Assembly: GCA_946411515.1 (NCBI GenBank)
Contig: CAMKEH010000010.1
Span: forward strand, 1 to 44,231
DNA from: an uncultured Clostridium sp.
GTDB lineage: Bacteria > Bacillota > Clostridia > TANB77 > CAG-508
Reading direction: 5' to 3'
Length of the DNA: 44,231 bases
Under the pieces are notes generated by a model. That model searched no databases. It had not been told where the DNA came from and saw nothing but the letters and a program-made list of their open reading frames with translations. The translations under genes and the position numbers were made by a program. This document shows positions 24,428 through 31,818 of the stretch, piece after piece; position 1 is the first letter of the stretch; each line of letters begins with the position of its first letter.

Positions 24428-24684
24428 ACATAGACACGAACAGCAAATAAAAGATTAAAAGACTATGTGTTAGTCTTTAACTGGCTTCCAACCAGTATAT
24501 AGACGCTGGAGTCGTACTCCAGAGGTTTATGCTGAAATGCATAACACAAGATATGGTGTCTTGTCCATATAGCCACTAACAGCAATTTTTAATATAGGAA
24601 TTTAAAATGCAAACTAGGTAGTCGCCTACTTTGAGGGTAGGAGAGGCGCTAGTCTTTAAATAAAAAGTGGCTTGTTTTATTTTT
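24428..24684 (+). ncRNA. Structured non-coding RNA, candidate Y-RNA-like partner of the Ro60-like protein
   Basis: No ORF with a ribosome site covers this 280-base interval, yet it is dense in clean hairpins. These are 24458-24478 (8 bp), 24480-24496 (5 bp, 7-base loop), 24506-24522 (5-6 bp), 24527-24544 (6 bp), 24546-24564 (6 bp) and 24625-24641 (5 bp, 7-base loop), plus an outer pair ACTAG/CTAGT (24613-24617 with 24649-24653). It starts at a consensus promoter and ends near an A/T-rich hairpin (AAATAAAA with TTTTATTT) with a T-run, upstream of the Ro-like gene. In Deinococcus and Salmonella, Y RNAs are encoded beside the Ro60 orthologue and carry a tRNA-like module; the same layout is seen here. 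It could instead be a long structured 5' leader of the operon. The exact 3' end is not known. Confidence 0.6.
24441..24534 (+). other. tRNA-like module inside the ncRNA
   Basis: The arms occur in tRNA order. An acceptor-like helix pairs CAGCA-TAAA (24441-24445 and 24448-24451) with TTTATGCTG (24526-24534), with a two-A bulge. A D-position hairpin is at 24458-24478. One base later comes an anticodon-type arm with a 5-bp ACTGG/CCAGT stem and the loop CTTCCAA (24485-24491), which is the loop of tRNA-Gly(UCC). After a 9-base variable region comes a T-arm-like hairpin CTGGA/TCCAG with the 7-base loop GTCGTAC. It is not a functional tRNA: no CCA, a D-arm that is too long, and a T-loop that is not canonical. 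The acceptor-like pairing competes with the local hairpin 24527-24544. Confidence 0.5.
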
Positions 24685-24708
24685 AATAAGAAAGGATGGT
24701 AAGAGAAA

Positions 24709-26151
24709 ATGAGTTTTTTGGACAAATTAAAACAAAATTCTACAATAGAAAACACTAAAGGCAGTAAATACTATGCCTCTACTTATGATGCAAATTTAGA
24801 TATATTTGCAGGTATATCTAGATATAATGATACAGATGAAATAATTAATAAGTTTAAAAAAGCATTAGTTGAAGATAAAACTCTTGCTCTTGCTAACTTA
24901 TTATATATATTAGATATTCGTGAAGGAAAAGGAGAAAGACTTTTATTTAAAACGATTTTTAGATATTTATGTTTAAATGAAAAAGAATTAGCCTTAATTA
25001 TTTTACCTAAAATATCTGAATTGGGTAGATGGGATTATATTTTAGAGGGTATAGATACACTAATTGATGAAGAAGTAATCTCACTTATTAAAGAACAAAT
25101 TGAATCTGATAAGAGTTCTGAAAGCCCATCATTACTTGCAAAATGGTTACCTTCTCATAGAACTCATGGTGTTAAGAATGATGTCGCAAGAGAACTTATA
25201 AGAAAATTAAACATTACTGAAGAAGAATATCGTAAAACATTAACAGCTTTACGAAAAAAATTAAATTTAATAGAAAATAATTTGACAAAGAAAGATTATT
25301 CAAGTATAGATTTTGAAAAAGTTCCAACTAAAGCAATGCTAAAATATAGAGAGAGCTTTAATAGAAATTGCAATGAAAAGTATTCTCAATATTTAGCAGA
25401 TGTTCAAAATGGCACTAAAAAAATTAATACTTCAGGTCTTTTCTGTTATGAAATAATAAGAAATATTCTTTTAGGACTACCAGTAGATGTTAGTTTATTT
25501 GATGTTATGTGGAATAATCAAAAAGACTTTTTACAAGGATACAATAAGAATTTAATGGTTGTTGCAGATACATCAGGTTCTATGGAGGAATATGGATGTT
25601 TACCTTTATCAAATTCTGTAGGATTAGCTTTGTATATAGCTGAAAGAAATAAAGGTGCGTTTAAAAACCACTTTATTACTTTCTCTGAAAATCCTAAACT
25701 TCAAGAAGCTATTGGAAAAGATATAGTTGATAAGGTACATAATATTGAATGTGAAGTTGCAAATACAGATATTGATAAAGTTTTTGAATTACTTTTAGAT
25801 ACAGCTGAAAAAAACAACTCTAGTCAGGATGAAATGCCATCACATTTAATAATTATTTCTGATATGGAATTTGATCAAGGAGTTTATTCTAAACAAGGAA
25901 CAAACTTTGAAGGTTGGAAAAAAGCGTTTAAAGAAAAAGGTTATGAATTGCCTACAATTATATTTTGGAATGTTGCTGGAAATACAATGGGTGTTCCAAT
26001 AACTAAATTTGAAAATGATGTTGCAATGATTAGTGGTTTTGCTACCACAATTTTAGAACATCTAGTAAAATTAGAAGAATATAATCCAAGCATAGTAATG
26101 TTACAAACTCTTGAAAAATATATTAATATTCTTCAAGGGGAGGTAGCATAA
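24709..26151 (+). CDS. DUF2828 family protein: Ro60/TROVE-like helical repeat plus vWA domain
   Basis: 480 residues. The N-terminal two thirds is a helical repeat with the Ro/TROVE flavour (LANLLYILDIREGKGER; RYLCLNEKELALIILPKISELGRWDYIL; SLLAKWLPSHRTHG). The C-terminal third is a von Willebrand A domain with an intact MIDAS motif, D287-TSGSM, and a second acidic strand, IISDMEFD. This combination matches the DUF2828 family, which resembles Ro60, the ring protein that binds Y RNAs and misfolded RNAs. Here it follows a structured RNA and precedes RtcB, so an RNA-binding quality-control or repair role is likely. AAAGGATGG lies upstream of the ATG. The stop overlaps the next ATG by one base. Confidence 0.78.
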   Translation: MSFLDKLKQNSTIENTKGSKYYASTYDANLDIFAGISRYNDTDEIINKFKKALVEDKTLALANLLYILDIREGKGERLLFKTIFRYLCLNEKELALIILPKISELGRWDYILEGIDTLIDEEVISLIKEQIESDKSSESPSLLAKWLPSHRTHGVKNDVARELIRKLNITEEEYRKTLTALRKKLNLIENNLTKKDYSSIDFEKVPTKAMLKYRESFNRNCNEKYSQYLADVQNGTKKINTSGLFCYEIIRNILLGLPVDVSLFDVMWNNQKDFLQGYNKNLMVVADTSGSMEEYGCLPLSNSVGLALYIAERNKGAFKNHFITFSENPKLQEAIGKDIVDKVHNIECEVANTDIDKVFELLLDTAEKNNSSQDEMPSHLIIISDMEFDQGVYSKQGTNFEGWKKAFKEKGYELPTIIFWNVAGNTMGVPITKFENDVAMISGFATTILEHLVKLEEYNPSIVMLQTLEKYINILQGEVA

Positions 26152-26312
26152 TGAAAAGATTTATAACTGTTAGAATGTGGGAAGAAACAAAAGATAAACT
26201 TGAACAGGTTAGAATAGATAAGTCAATGAAGGAAAAGAAAATGATTTCCCTAGCTCAAGTGATTGATGATTTAGTAGATGAATATTTAAAGAAAAATTCA
26301 AAAGGTACTTAA
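26151..26312 (+). CDS. Small ribbon-helix-helix-like protein (53 residues)
   Basis: The ATG overlaps the DUF2828 stop (TAATG) and has GGGGAGG 7 bases upstream. The sequence KRFITVRMWEETKDKLEQVR, then SLAQVIDDLVDEYLKKN, has the strand-helix-helix pattern of Arc/CopG-type RHH proteins. Such a protein could bind the inverted repeat inside the operon promoter (24397-24416) and autoregulate; that is inference. Its stop codon lies inside the hairpin 26301-26337. Confidence 0.65.
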   Translation: MKRFITVRMWEETKDKLEQVRIDKSMKEKKMISLAQVIDDLVDEYLKKNSKGT

Positions 26313-26337
26313 GATAGGGTTATCTGAGTACCTTTTT
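26301..26337 (+). terminator. Hairpin with T-run between RHH gene and rtcB
   Basis: AAAGGTACT (26301-26309) pairs perfectly with AGTACCTTT (26327-26335), with an inner AGATA/TATCT pair, and five T close the element. The RHH stop codon (26310-26312) lies in it, so translating ribosomes would disrupt the 5' arm: a possible attenuator controlling rtcB. Confidence 0.65.
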
Positions 26338-26362
26338 AGCTTATAGATGATAGGAGGAAAAA

Positions 26363-27556
26363 ATGAAGAATTTAAAGATATTTACAGAAAATATAGATGA
26401 TATAGCATTAGAACAAATAAATGAATTATTAGAACAAGAGGCTTTTAAAAATAGCAAAGTAAGAATTATGCCTGATGTTCATGCGGGAAAAGGATGCGTA
26501 ATAGGTTTTACAGGAGATTTAGGAGATAAAGTTATTCCAAATATTGTTGGAGTTGATATAGGTTGTGGTTTATATTGTGCAAATTTAGGAAAAATTGATA
26601 TAGATTATGAAAAATTAGACAAGTTTATAAATGATAATATACCAAGTGGCATGAATGTAAATGATAAAGTAATTGCAGAATTTGATATCAAACAATTATA
26701 CTGTTATGATGAGTTAAAACATTATAGTTGGATTGAAAAGTCTGTCGGTTCATTAGGTGGAGGAAATCATTTTATTGAAATTGATATAGATGATGAAGGT
26801 AATAAATATTTAGTAATACATACTGGATCAAGAAATTTAGGTTCACAAGTTGCAGAATTATATCAAGATTTAGCTGATAAAATTATTAATCATGGCTATA
26901 TTGACTATATTAATAAAAAACAAGAGGTTATAAAAACATATAAAGAATTAGGAAAACAAAAGGAAATACAAAGTACATTAAATGAATTGCAAAAAGAATT
27001 TGAAAAAGATAAAAATATCATTCCAAAAGATTTAGCATATTTAGAGGGAGAAGAAAGAGATAAGTATTTACATGATATGAAATTATGCCAGGAATTTGCT
27101 ATTTTAAATAGAAAAACAATTGCAAATACAATTGCAGAATATATGGGATTTAATATTAATGATAGTTTTGAATCAGTTCATAACTACATTTCCTTTGAAG
27201 ACAATATTGTAAGAAAAGGAGCAATTTCTGCTAAAAAAGGAGAAAAATTAATAATTCCAATAAATATGAAAGATGGTTGTATTTTAGGATATGGTAAAGG
27301 AAATGAAGATTGGAACAATTCAGCACCACATGGAGCAGGAAGAATCATGTCAAGAAAACAAGCTAAAGAAAGAATTTCTATGGAAGATTATAAAAAATCA
27401 ATGGAAAACATATATACTACTTCTGTTAATGAATTTACAATTGATGAAGCACCATTTGTATATAAAACATTGGATGAAATATTAAATCATATAGGAGATA
27501 CAGTTGAGGTTGAAAGAGTTATAAAGCCAGTATATAATTTTAAAGCAAACAACTAG
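26363..27556 (+). CDS. rtcB: RNA-splicing ligase RtcB
   Basis: RtcB joins RNA 2',3'-cyclic phosphate or 3'-phosphate ends to 5'-OH ends using GTP and Mn2+. All hallmarks are visible: MPDVHAGKGCVIGFTGD, VGVDIGCGL (Asp and Cys metal ligands), SLGGGNHFIEI, HTGSRNLG, and PHGAGRIMSR with His323, the residue that becomes guanylylated. The 397-residue length suits the short bacterial RtcB type. AGGAGG precedes the ATG. It lies downstream of the Ro-like gene and upstream of the CpXC and HAD genes, a layout that supports RNA repair. No archease gene is present. Confidence 0.93.
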   Translation: MKNLKIFTENIDDIALEQINELLEQEAFKNSKVRIMPDVHAGKGCVIGFTGDLGDKVIPNIVGVDIGCGLYCANLGKIDIDYEKLDKFINDNIPSGMNVNDKVIAEFDIKQLYCYDELKHYSWIEKSVGSLGGGNHFIEIDIDDEGNKYLVIHTGSRNLGSQVAELYQDLADKIINHGYIDYINKKQEVIKTYKELGKQKEIQSTLNELQKEFEKDKNIIPKDLAYLEGEERDKYLHDMKLCQEFAILNRKTIANTIAEYMGFNINDSFESVHNYISFEDNIVRKGAISAKKGEKLIIPINMKDGCILGYGKGNEDWNNSAPHGAGRIMSRKQAKERISMEDYKKSMENIYTTSVNEFTIDEAPFVYKTLDEILNHIGDTVEVERVIKPVYNFKANN

Positions 27557-27570
27557 AAGGAGTGATTGAA

Positions 27571-28188
27571 ATGAGTATGCCTAGAGGAATGAAAATAGTA
27601 TGTCCAGATTGTAAAACTGAAGATAATTTTACAATTTGGCATACAATAAATGTTGATGTAAATCCAGAAACTAGAGATAAAGTTAAATCAGGAAAATTAT
27701 TCGAACATACATGTTCAAAATGCAAAAAAACTTTTAGTGTAGAATATAGATTTTTATACCATGATTGTACTAATAGATTTATGATATGGTATTTTCCAAA
27801 AACCGAATATGATATAAATAAAGAAATAGTTGAAATTAACAATATAGATTTTATAAACAAATATAATGAAACATTAAGAATTGTAGATGATAAAAGAAGA
27901 CTAATTGAAAAAATAAGTATATTTGAAGATAGATTAAACGATTTTGGCATAGAAATGATGAAGAATATAATATTAAATCAATTAGAAGATAAAAGCATTG
28001 AAGTTTTTTATAATAAAATTGAAGATGGTATGATACATTTTTGGCTTTCTAATAACAAAGGTGCTGCAATTCAATATTCAACATATAATGATATACTATC
28101 TAACTATATTTTTGAAGACAGAAAAGATTGTATAATTATCGATGGTAATAATGTCTATAAATATGTAAAGAATAAAAATGAAAGTTAA
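27571..28188 (+). CDS. CpXC-domain zinc-binding protein
   Basis: 205 residues. The first 70 hold CPDC and CSKC pairs (KIVCPDCKTEDNF; HTCSKCKKTFSVEYRF), the four-cysteine pattern of CpXC (zinc-ribbon) proteins, and the rest is alpha/beta with no recognised motif. ATG 27571 follows AAGGAG at 8 bases; a GTG three codons earlier sits against the ribosome site. It starts 14 bases after the rtcB stop, so it is probably part of the unit. Function unknown; the zinc domain could bind nucleic acid or a partner protein. Confidence 0.65.
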   Translation: MSMPRGMKIVCPDCKTEDNFTIWHTINVDVNPETRDKVKSGKLFEHTCSKCKKTFSVEYRFLYHDCTNRFMIWYFPKTEYDINKEIVEINNIDFINKYNETLRIVDDKRRLIEKISIFEDRLNDFGIEMMKNIILNQLEDKSIEVFYNKIEDGMIHFWLSNNKGAAIQYSTYNDILSNYIFEDRKDCIIIDGNNVYKYVKNKNES

Positions 28189-28229
28189 TAAATAAAAATG
28201 AAGTATAAAATAAAAATAAGGGAATAAAA

Positions 28230-28727
28230 ATGTTTAAAAGAAGTAAATTGGATAAAGTATTGAAGCAAATAAAAAAGAGTAGAAATAATTATTTTTCAGG
28301 AGAATTAAATAATATAGTTTTTCTCGATTTTGATGGAGTTTTGAATTTAGATATAAATAATTATACAGGGAATTTTAAAGCAAAAGAACCAATAGAAAAC
28401 TTAAATAAATTTTGTTTAGAAAATGAATTTAAAATAGTTGTTATAAGTTCATGGAGAAAAAGTTTAAATTATATGGAAATATTATATGAATCAGGTTTAG
28501 ATAGAAGAATAGAAATATTAGGAGCAACAGAAACACTTGAGAAAGATAGGGAAACAGAAGTGATAGATTATTTAGAAAAACATCAAAATATAAATAAATT
28601 TATTATTTTAGATGATGGAAATTTTTATGAATTAAAAAAGTATCAGATTCAAACAGTATTTGAAAAAGGCTTTGATAATAAAAAATATCAAGAAGCAATT
28701 GAATTAATAAAAACAATGAAATATTAA
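28230..28727 (+). CDS. HAD-superfamily phosphatase of the RNA-repair type (HAD_SAK-like)
   Basis: 165 residues with HAD motif I FLDFDGVLNLD (about 31-41), motif II VVISSWRKS and motif III LDDGN. The SSWR segment and compact size match the HAD domains found in 'Swiss Army Knife' RNA-repair proteins, which are thought to process phosphate ends. Together with rtcB and the Ro-like gene it completes an end-processing and ligation set. A GGGA lies upstream of the ATG, 41 bases after the CpXC stop. Other small HAD phosphatases cannot be excluded. Confidence 0.72.
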   Translation: MFKRSKLDKVLKQIKKSRNNYFSGELNNIVFLDFDGVLNLDINNYTGNFKAKEPIENLNKFCLENEFKIVVISSWRKSLNYMEILYESGLDRRIEILGATETLEKDRETEVIDYLEKHQNINKFIILDDGNFYELKKYQIQTVFEKGFDNKKYQEAIELIKTMKY

Positions 28728-28739
28728 AAATTGAACAAC

Positions 28740-28770
28740 AAACAAAGCAGGAGTTAATCCTGCTTTGTTT
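28740..28770. terminator. Bidirectional terminator at the end of the RNA-repair unit
   Basis: A perfect 13-bp stem (28740-28752 with 28758-28770) around GTTAA lies between the convergent HAD and DUF6076-like genes. It overlaps the end of the latter. Confidence 0.8.
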
Positions 28771-29986
28771 TGTCTTGAGTATCTAGCCATTTATCAAATT
28801 CTTCTTCGGTTATTTTTCCTTTTTTTAGTTTAGCCTTAAACTCATTACCTTTTTTATTAAATTCTTCGTAGTCTTTTTTATAGAAAGGCTCATCTTTATA
28901 TCTGTTAGAATAAGTGCATTTTATTTGTTGAATTTGTCTAAATCTTGCTAATACAGGATTATTTTTCATTTTTCTTTTTTGCTGTTCTTTACTTCCAATA
29001 TCCTTACATGTAATTTCACCATCTATAATCCTATCACAATAACAAATAGTAGCTTTTGGTGTTAAAAAGTATCTGCCACAATTACCACAGATTTTTACAT
29101 ACCAATTGTTTATACTTATTATATCGTAAAGCATAATATAAAAAGCAGTATATAAATTATCTGTTTCATATTTATATTCATGAGATATTTCTTCACCTTT
29201 TGGATCCATAGCTTTAATTATACCTATGACAAGCTCTGGAATTCTTGTATCAACATATTCATAAGTATAATCTAATGAATTTATAGCTTTATAATTATTA
29301 GATATATTTTTAAAAGGTTTATTATTAGTTTGATTAAACACAAAGAACCTTTGCTCTCTAGTTAAGTCTTTAGATAGTTTTTTTGTGTAGTCATTAATAT
29401 TTAACTGATAAACTAAATCTATACACAACCTAAATATAGTTTGCATTTTTTTAGCTTCATTTACAACTTTATCATAATATTTTTTAGCAATTGTACTAAT
29501 AGTATTTACTTCGTATAAAGTATTTAGTTTTATATAATCTGCATCTTCCTTATCTAGTTTATCCATTACTAAATCATAATAGTTTATAAAAAAAACGATG
29601 TATTCATTAATACTATTTAAATCATAACTAATAAAATCTAATAAAGGTAGTTCAAATTGCTCTTCAATTTCTTCATATTTAAAGCCAATATATCCATCTA
29701 ATCTATTAATTTGATCGTTATAAGATAGTGTCGAGCGAGAAATGTTAGAAGTATAATACTTTTTAATATTTTCAGCATATTCTTTAGAAATTTTATCTCT
29801 TTGCTTTTCTGTTTTAGCATTTTCTCCTTTATTAATCATCATTTTTGAATACTCATCTACAGACATGTTTTCAAATTTTTCATTTAATTCAACATATTCT
29901 TTATAATAATATCCAACAATTCGCTTTAATTTATGAGTGTGAATGTTAGCATTATAGGATAGTATGATGCTATTTTCTTTTTTCAT
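28754..29986 (-). CDS. DUF6076-like protein with C-terminal zinc-binding motif
   Basis: 410 residues: a long helical N-terminal region, then KICGNCGRYFLTPKATICYCDR and TCKDIGSKEQQKRK, the CxxC...C-x-C pattern seen in DUF6076-type proteins of clostridial elements, and a very basic C-terminus (KKGNEFKAKLKKGKITEEEFDKW). The ATG has GAGGAGG four bases upstream. The promoter side carries a 16-bp GTTAAC palindrome (29998-30013). Genes of this kind usually sit near the replication/excision module of integrative elements; function unknown. Confidence 0.6.
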   Translation of the reverse strand: MKKENSIILSYNANIHTHKLKRIVGYYYKEYVELNEKFENMSVDEYSKMMINKGENAKTEKQRDKISKEYAENIKKYYTSNISRSTLSYNDQINRLDGYIGFKYEEIEEQFELPLLDFISYDLNSINEYIVFFINYYDLVMDKLDKEDADYIKLNTLYEVNTISTIAKKYYDKVVNEAKKMQTIFRLCIDLVYQLNINDYTKKLSKDLTREQRFFVFNQTNNKPFKNISNNYKAINSLDYTYEYVDTRIPELVIGIIKAMDPKGEEISHEYKYETDNLYTAFYIMLYDIISINNWYVKICGNCGRYFLTPKATICYCDRIIDGEITCKDIGSKEQQKRKMKNNPVLARFRQIQQIKCTYSNRYKDEPFYKKDYEEFNKKGNEFKAKLKKGKITEEEFDKWLDTQDKTKQD

Positions 29987-29997
29987 ATAACCTCCTC

Positions 29998-30013
29998 ATT
30001 TTGTTAACAAAAT
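29998..30013. promoter_or_regulatory. Perfect 16-bp palindrome ATTTTGTTAACAAAAT
   Basis: It lies directly upstream of the DUF6076-like ribosome site and shares GTTAACAAAA with the repeats in front of the integrase gene. A degenerate copy, GCTAACAAAA, is at 30040-30049. Confidence 0.55.
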
Positions 30014-30108
30014 ATAAATGCAATGTGAATTTTGAAAGTGCTAACAAAACTTCAAAAAATAAATTATTCTATAGGAATTTTACCACAACGCATGGTATTA
30101 TTACAATA

Positions 30109-30141
30109 GTTAACAAGAAAAACTTTATAAAGCTTGTTAAC
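30109..30141. promoter_or_regulatory. GTTAACAAG inverted repeat at the excisionase promoter
   Basis: GTTAACAAG (30109-30117) and CTTGTTAAC (30133-30141) flank a TATAAA-like -10 box (30126-30131). This is a repressor-type arrangement just before the excisionase-like gene. Confidence 0.55.
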
Positions 30142-30184
30142 TAGGACAAGTAACCTAAATTACTTAAAGAAAGGAGGAGGTTGT

Positions 30185-30385
30185 ATGGAATTACAAAAAG
30201 TACAAAGGACAACACTAACAATGAAAGAAGCAGCAGAGTATTTAGGAATATCTTACTGGTTAATTAATCAATTAGTAAGAAGAAAAGAAATACCATGCTC
30301 CAAAGTTGGTGGGAAATTCTTGTTTAGAGTTCAAGTATTAGATGAATATTTAAGCTCAAAAGAACAAGAATCTGTAAATTACTAA
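30185..30385 (+). CDS. Excisionase-like DNA-binding protein (HTH_17 / MerR-type winged helix)
   Basis: 66 residues: LTMKEAAEYLGISYWLINQLVRRKEIPCSKVGGKFLFRVQVLDEYL is a textbook excisionase/HTH_17 helix-turn-helix with wing. AAAGGAGGAGG precedes ATG 30185; the longer open frame has no ribosome site. It is the first gene of the xis-replication module. In Tn916-type elements such proteins direct integrase toward excision, and some act as regulators; both are possible. Confidence 0.82.
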   Translation: MELQKVQRTTLTMKEAAEYLGISYWLINQLVRRKEIPCSKVGGKFLFRVQVLDEYLSSKEQESVNY

Positions 30386-30413
30386 TTTAATAGGAAAGCG
30401 AGGAAAGGAGGAT

Positions 30414-30941
30414 ATGTACGGTGTACAATGGTTTAAGGTGGATAGAAACATCTTTAATAATAGGAAGATTCAATTACTTCTGAAGAAGAGAGATGGAGAC
30501 CTGTACTTTAGAGTGTGGATACAATTACTATCAATAGCGGTTGAATGTGGTAACGATGGACGATTAGGTATCGGAGAAAAACCGATTACCTACGGAGATT
30601 GTGCGAAGATCATGGGAAAAACTTCGGACAAGATACGCAGAATAATGGAAGAATTCCTTGAGTTAGGAATGTTAAAAAAAGAAGGTGAAACATTTCTAAT
30701 TAAAAATTGGGAGAAGTACCAAAGTATTGATAAATATGAAAATTATCAAGAAAATAACAGGCAAAGACAAAGAAAATATCGTGAAAAGTTAAAAGCTGAA
30801 GGCGAAAAAAGTAACGTTACAGTAACGTTAAGTAACGCGGAAGAAGAGAAAAGAATAGAAAAGAAGACAAAAGAAGAAAGAAAAGAAGAGATAAGAAGAG
30901 AGGAGGATGAAAATGGGTTTAGAGAATATAAATTACAATGA
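30414..30941 (+). CDS. Replication protein with phage replisome-organizer N-terminal domain
   Basis: 175 residues. Residues 5-100 (WFKVDRNIFNNRKIQLLLKKRDGDLYFRVWIQLL, then RRIMEEFLELGMLKKEG) match the winged-helix Phage_rep_org_N domain that binds the origin; the C-terminus is a charged Glu/Lys/Arg helix. AAGGAGG abuts the ATG closely. Its end overlaps the start of the DnaC-like gene by 29 bases, as in phage replication modules where the organizer recruits the helicase loader. Confidence 0.8.
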   Translation: MYGVQWFKVDRNIFNNRKIQLLLKKRDGDLYFRVWIQLLSIAVECGNDGRLGIGEKPITYGDCAKIMGKTSDKIRRIMEEFLELGMLKKEGETFLIKNWEKYQSIDKYENYQENNRQRQRKYREKLKAEGEKSNVTVTLSNAEEEKRIEKKTKEERKEEIRREEDENGFREYKLQ

Positions 30942-31728
30942 AGTTATTAACAATAAACATAAAAAATGTGAATTCTGTGGACGAGAATTGGAGCCAATAG
31001 GATTTGATTATTTATATGTAAATATATCTCCAGATTGTATAGATTATAAAAGATGTACTTGCGATAAAGCTCAAGAGTATTGGAAAGAAAAAGACAAGAA
31101 AGAGTATGAAGAACAAAAACGAAATAGATTTAGAAGCATTATAAACAGAATTTATAAAGAAAACTATGTTAGAAGAAATATTCAAAATTTGAACTTTGAA
31201 AATTTCTATTCAGATCAAAATAATCAATATGCAGTAAAAGTTGCAAGAGACTTTACAAGCAAAAATAAAGCAAATATACAAGCCAATGGACTGATAATAA
31301 CGGGCAAGTCAGGAGTTGGAAAAACACATTTAGCAGGTGCTATTGCAAATAGATTAATTGAAGCTGATAAGATAGTTTTAATGGGTAGATTAACAACTTT
31401 ATTGGATATGATAAAGGAAACATTTAGAGATAATACTAAGTCTGAAAATGAATTAATTGAACTATATTCCAATGTAGATATGATAATAATTGATGATTTA
31501 GGAACAGAAAGAATAAGCAGTTGGGCACTAGGAAAACTATACACAATTATTCAAAATAGATGTGAAAATGGATTACCAATTATTATAACAACTAGGTTTA
31601 ATAAGGAAGGATTAATTGATAGATTTAGTTATAGTAATGACCAAGATTTAGTAGATGCAACAATCTCAAAATTGTATCAAATGTGTTATGGAATAACACT
31701 AAAAAGTATGAAAAAAGAGTTAGTATAA
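30913..31728 (+). CDS. DnaC-like helicase loader (AAA+ ATPase)
   Basis: 271 residues: an N-terminal zinc-finger-like region (KKCEFCGREL and YKRCTCDKA), then an AAA+ core with Walker A GKSGVGKTH, Walker B MIIIDDLG and sensor ITTRF. These are the marks of DnaC/DnaI-type loaders. ATG 30913 has GAGGAGG 6 bases upstream; an ATG two codons earlier touches the ribosome site. It is translationally overlapped with the replisome-organizer gene. Confidence 0.88.
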   Translation: MGLENINYNEVINNKHKKCEFCGRELEPIGFDYLYVNISPDCIDYKRCTCDKAQEYWKEKDKKEYEEQKRNRFRSIINRIYKENYVRRNIQNLNFENFYSDQNNQYAVKVARDFTSKNKANIQANGLIITGKSGVGKTHLAGAIANRLIEADKIVLMGRLTTLLDMIKETFRDNTKSENELIELYSNVDMIIIDDLGTERISSWALGKLYTIIQNRCENGLPIIITTRFNKEGLIDRFSYSNDQDLVDATISKLYQMCYGITLKSMKKELV

Positions 31729-31818
31729 GTCGGCAAAACTAAAAATACTAACCCTATCAAGTTAATAATATTTTAATATAAAAATTAAAAAAAGTAAATA
31801 GAAAGAGAGGAACAAATT

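Noticed and set aside
24441..24534. A true tRNA-Gly gene
   Set aside because: D-arm is too long, the acceptor-like helix has a bulge, three unpaired bases separate T-arm and acceptor, the T-loop is not canonical and there is no CCA.
24546..24570. H-type pseudoknot from ACAAG/CTTGT and ATATGG/CCATAT
   Set aside because: The two stems are interleaved, but there are no bases left to cross the grooves (both crossing loops are zero), so they are better read as alternative hairpins.
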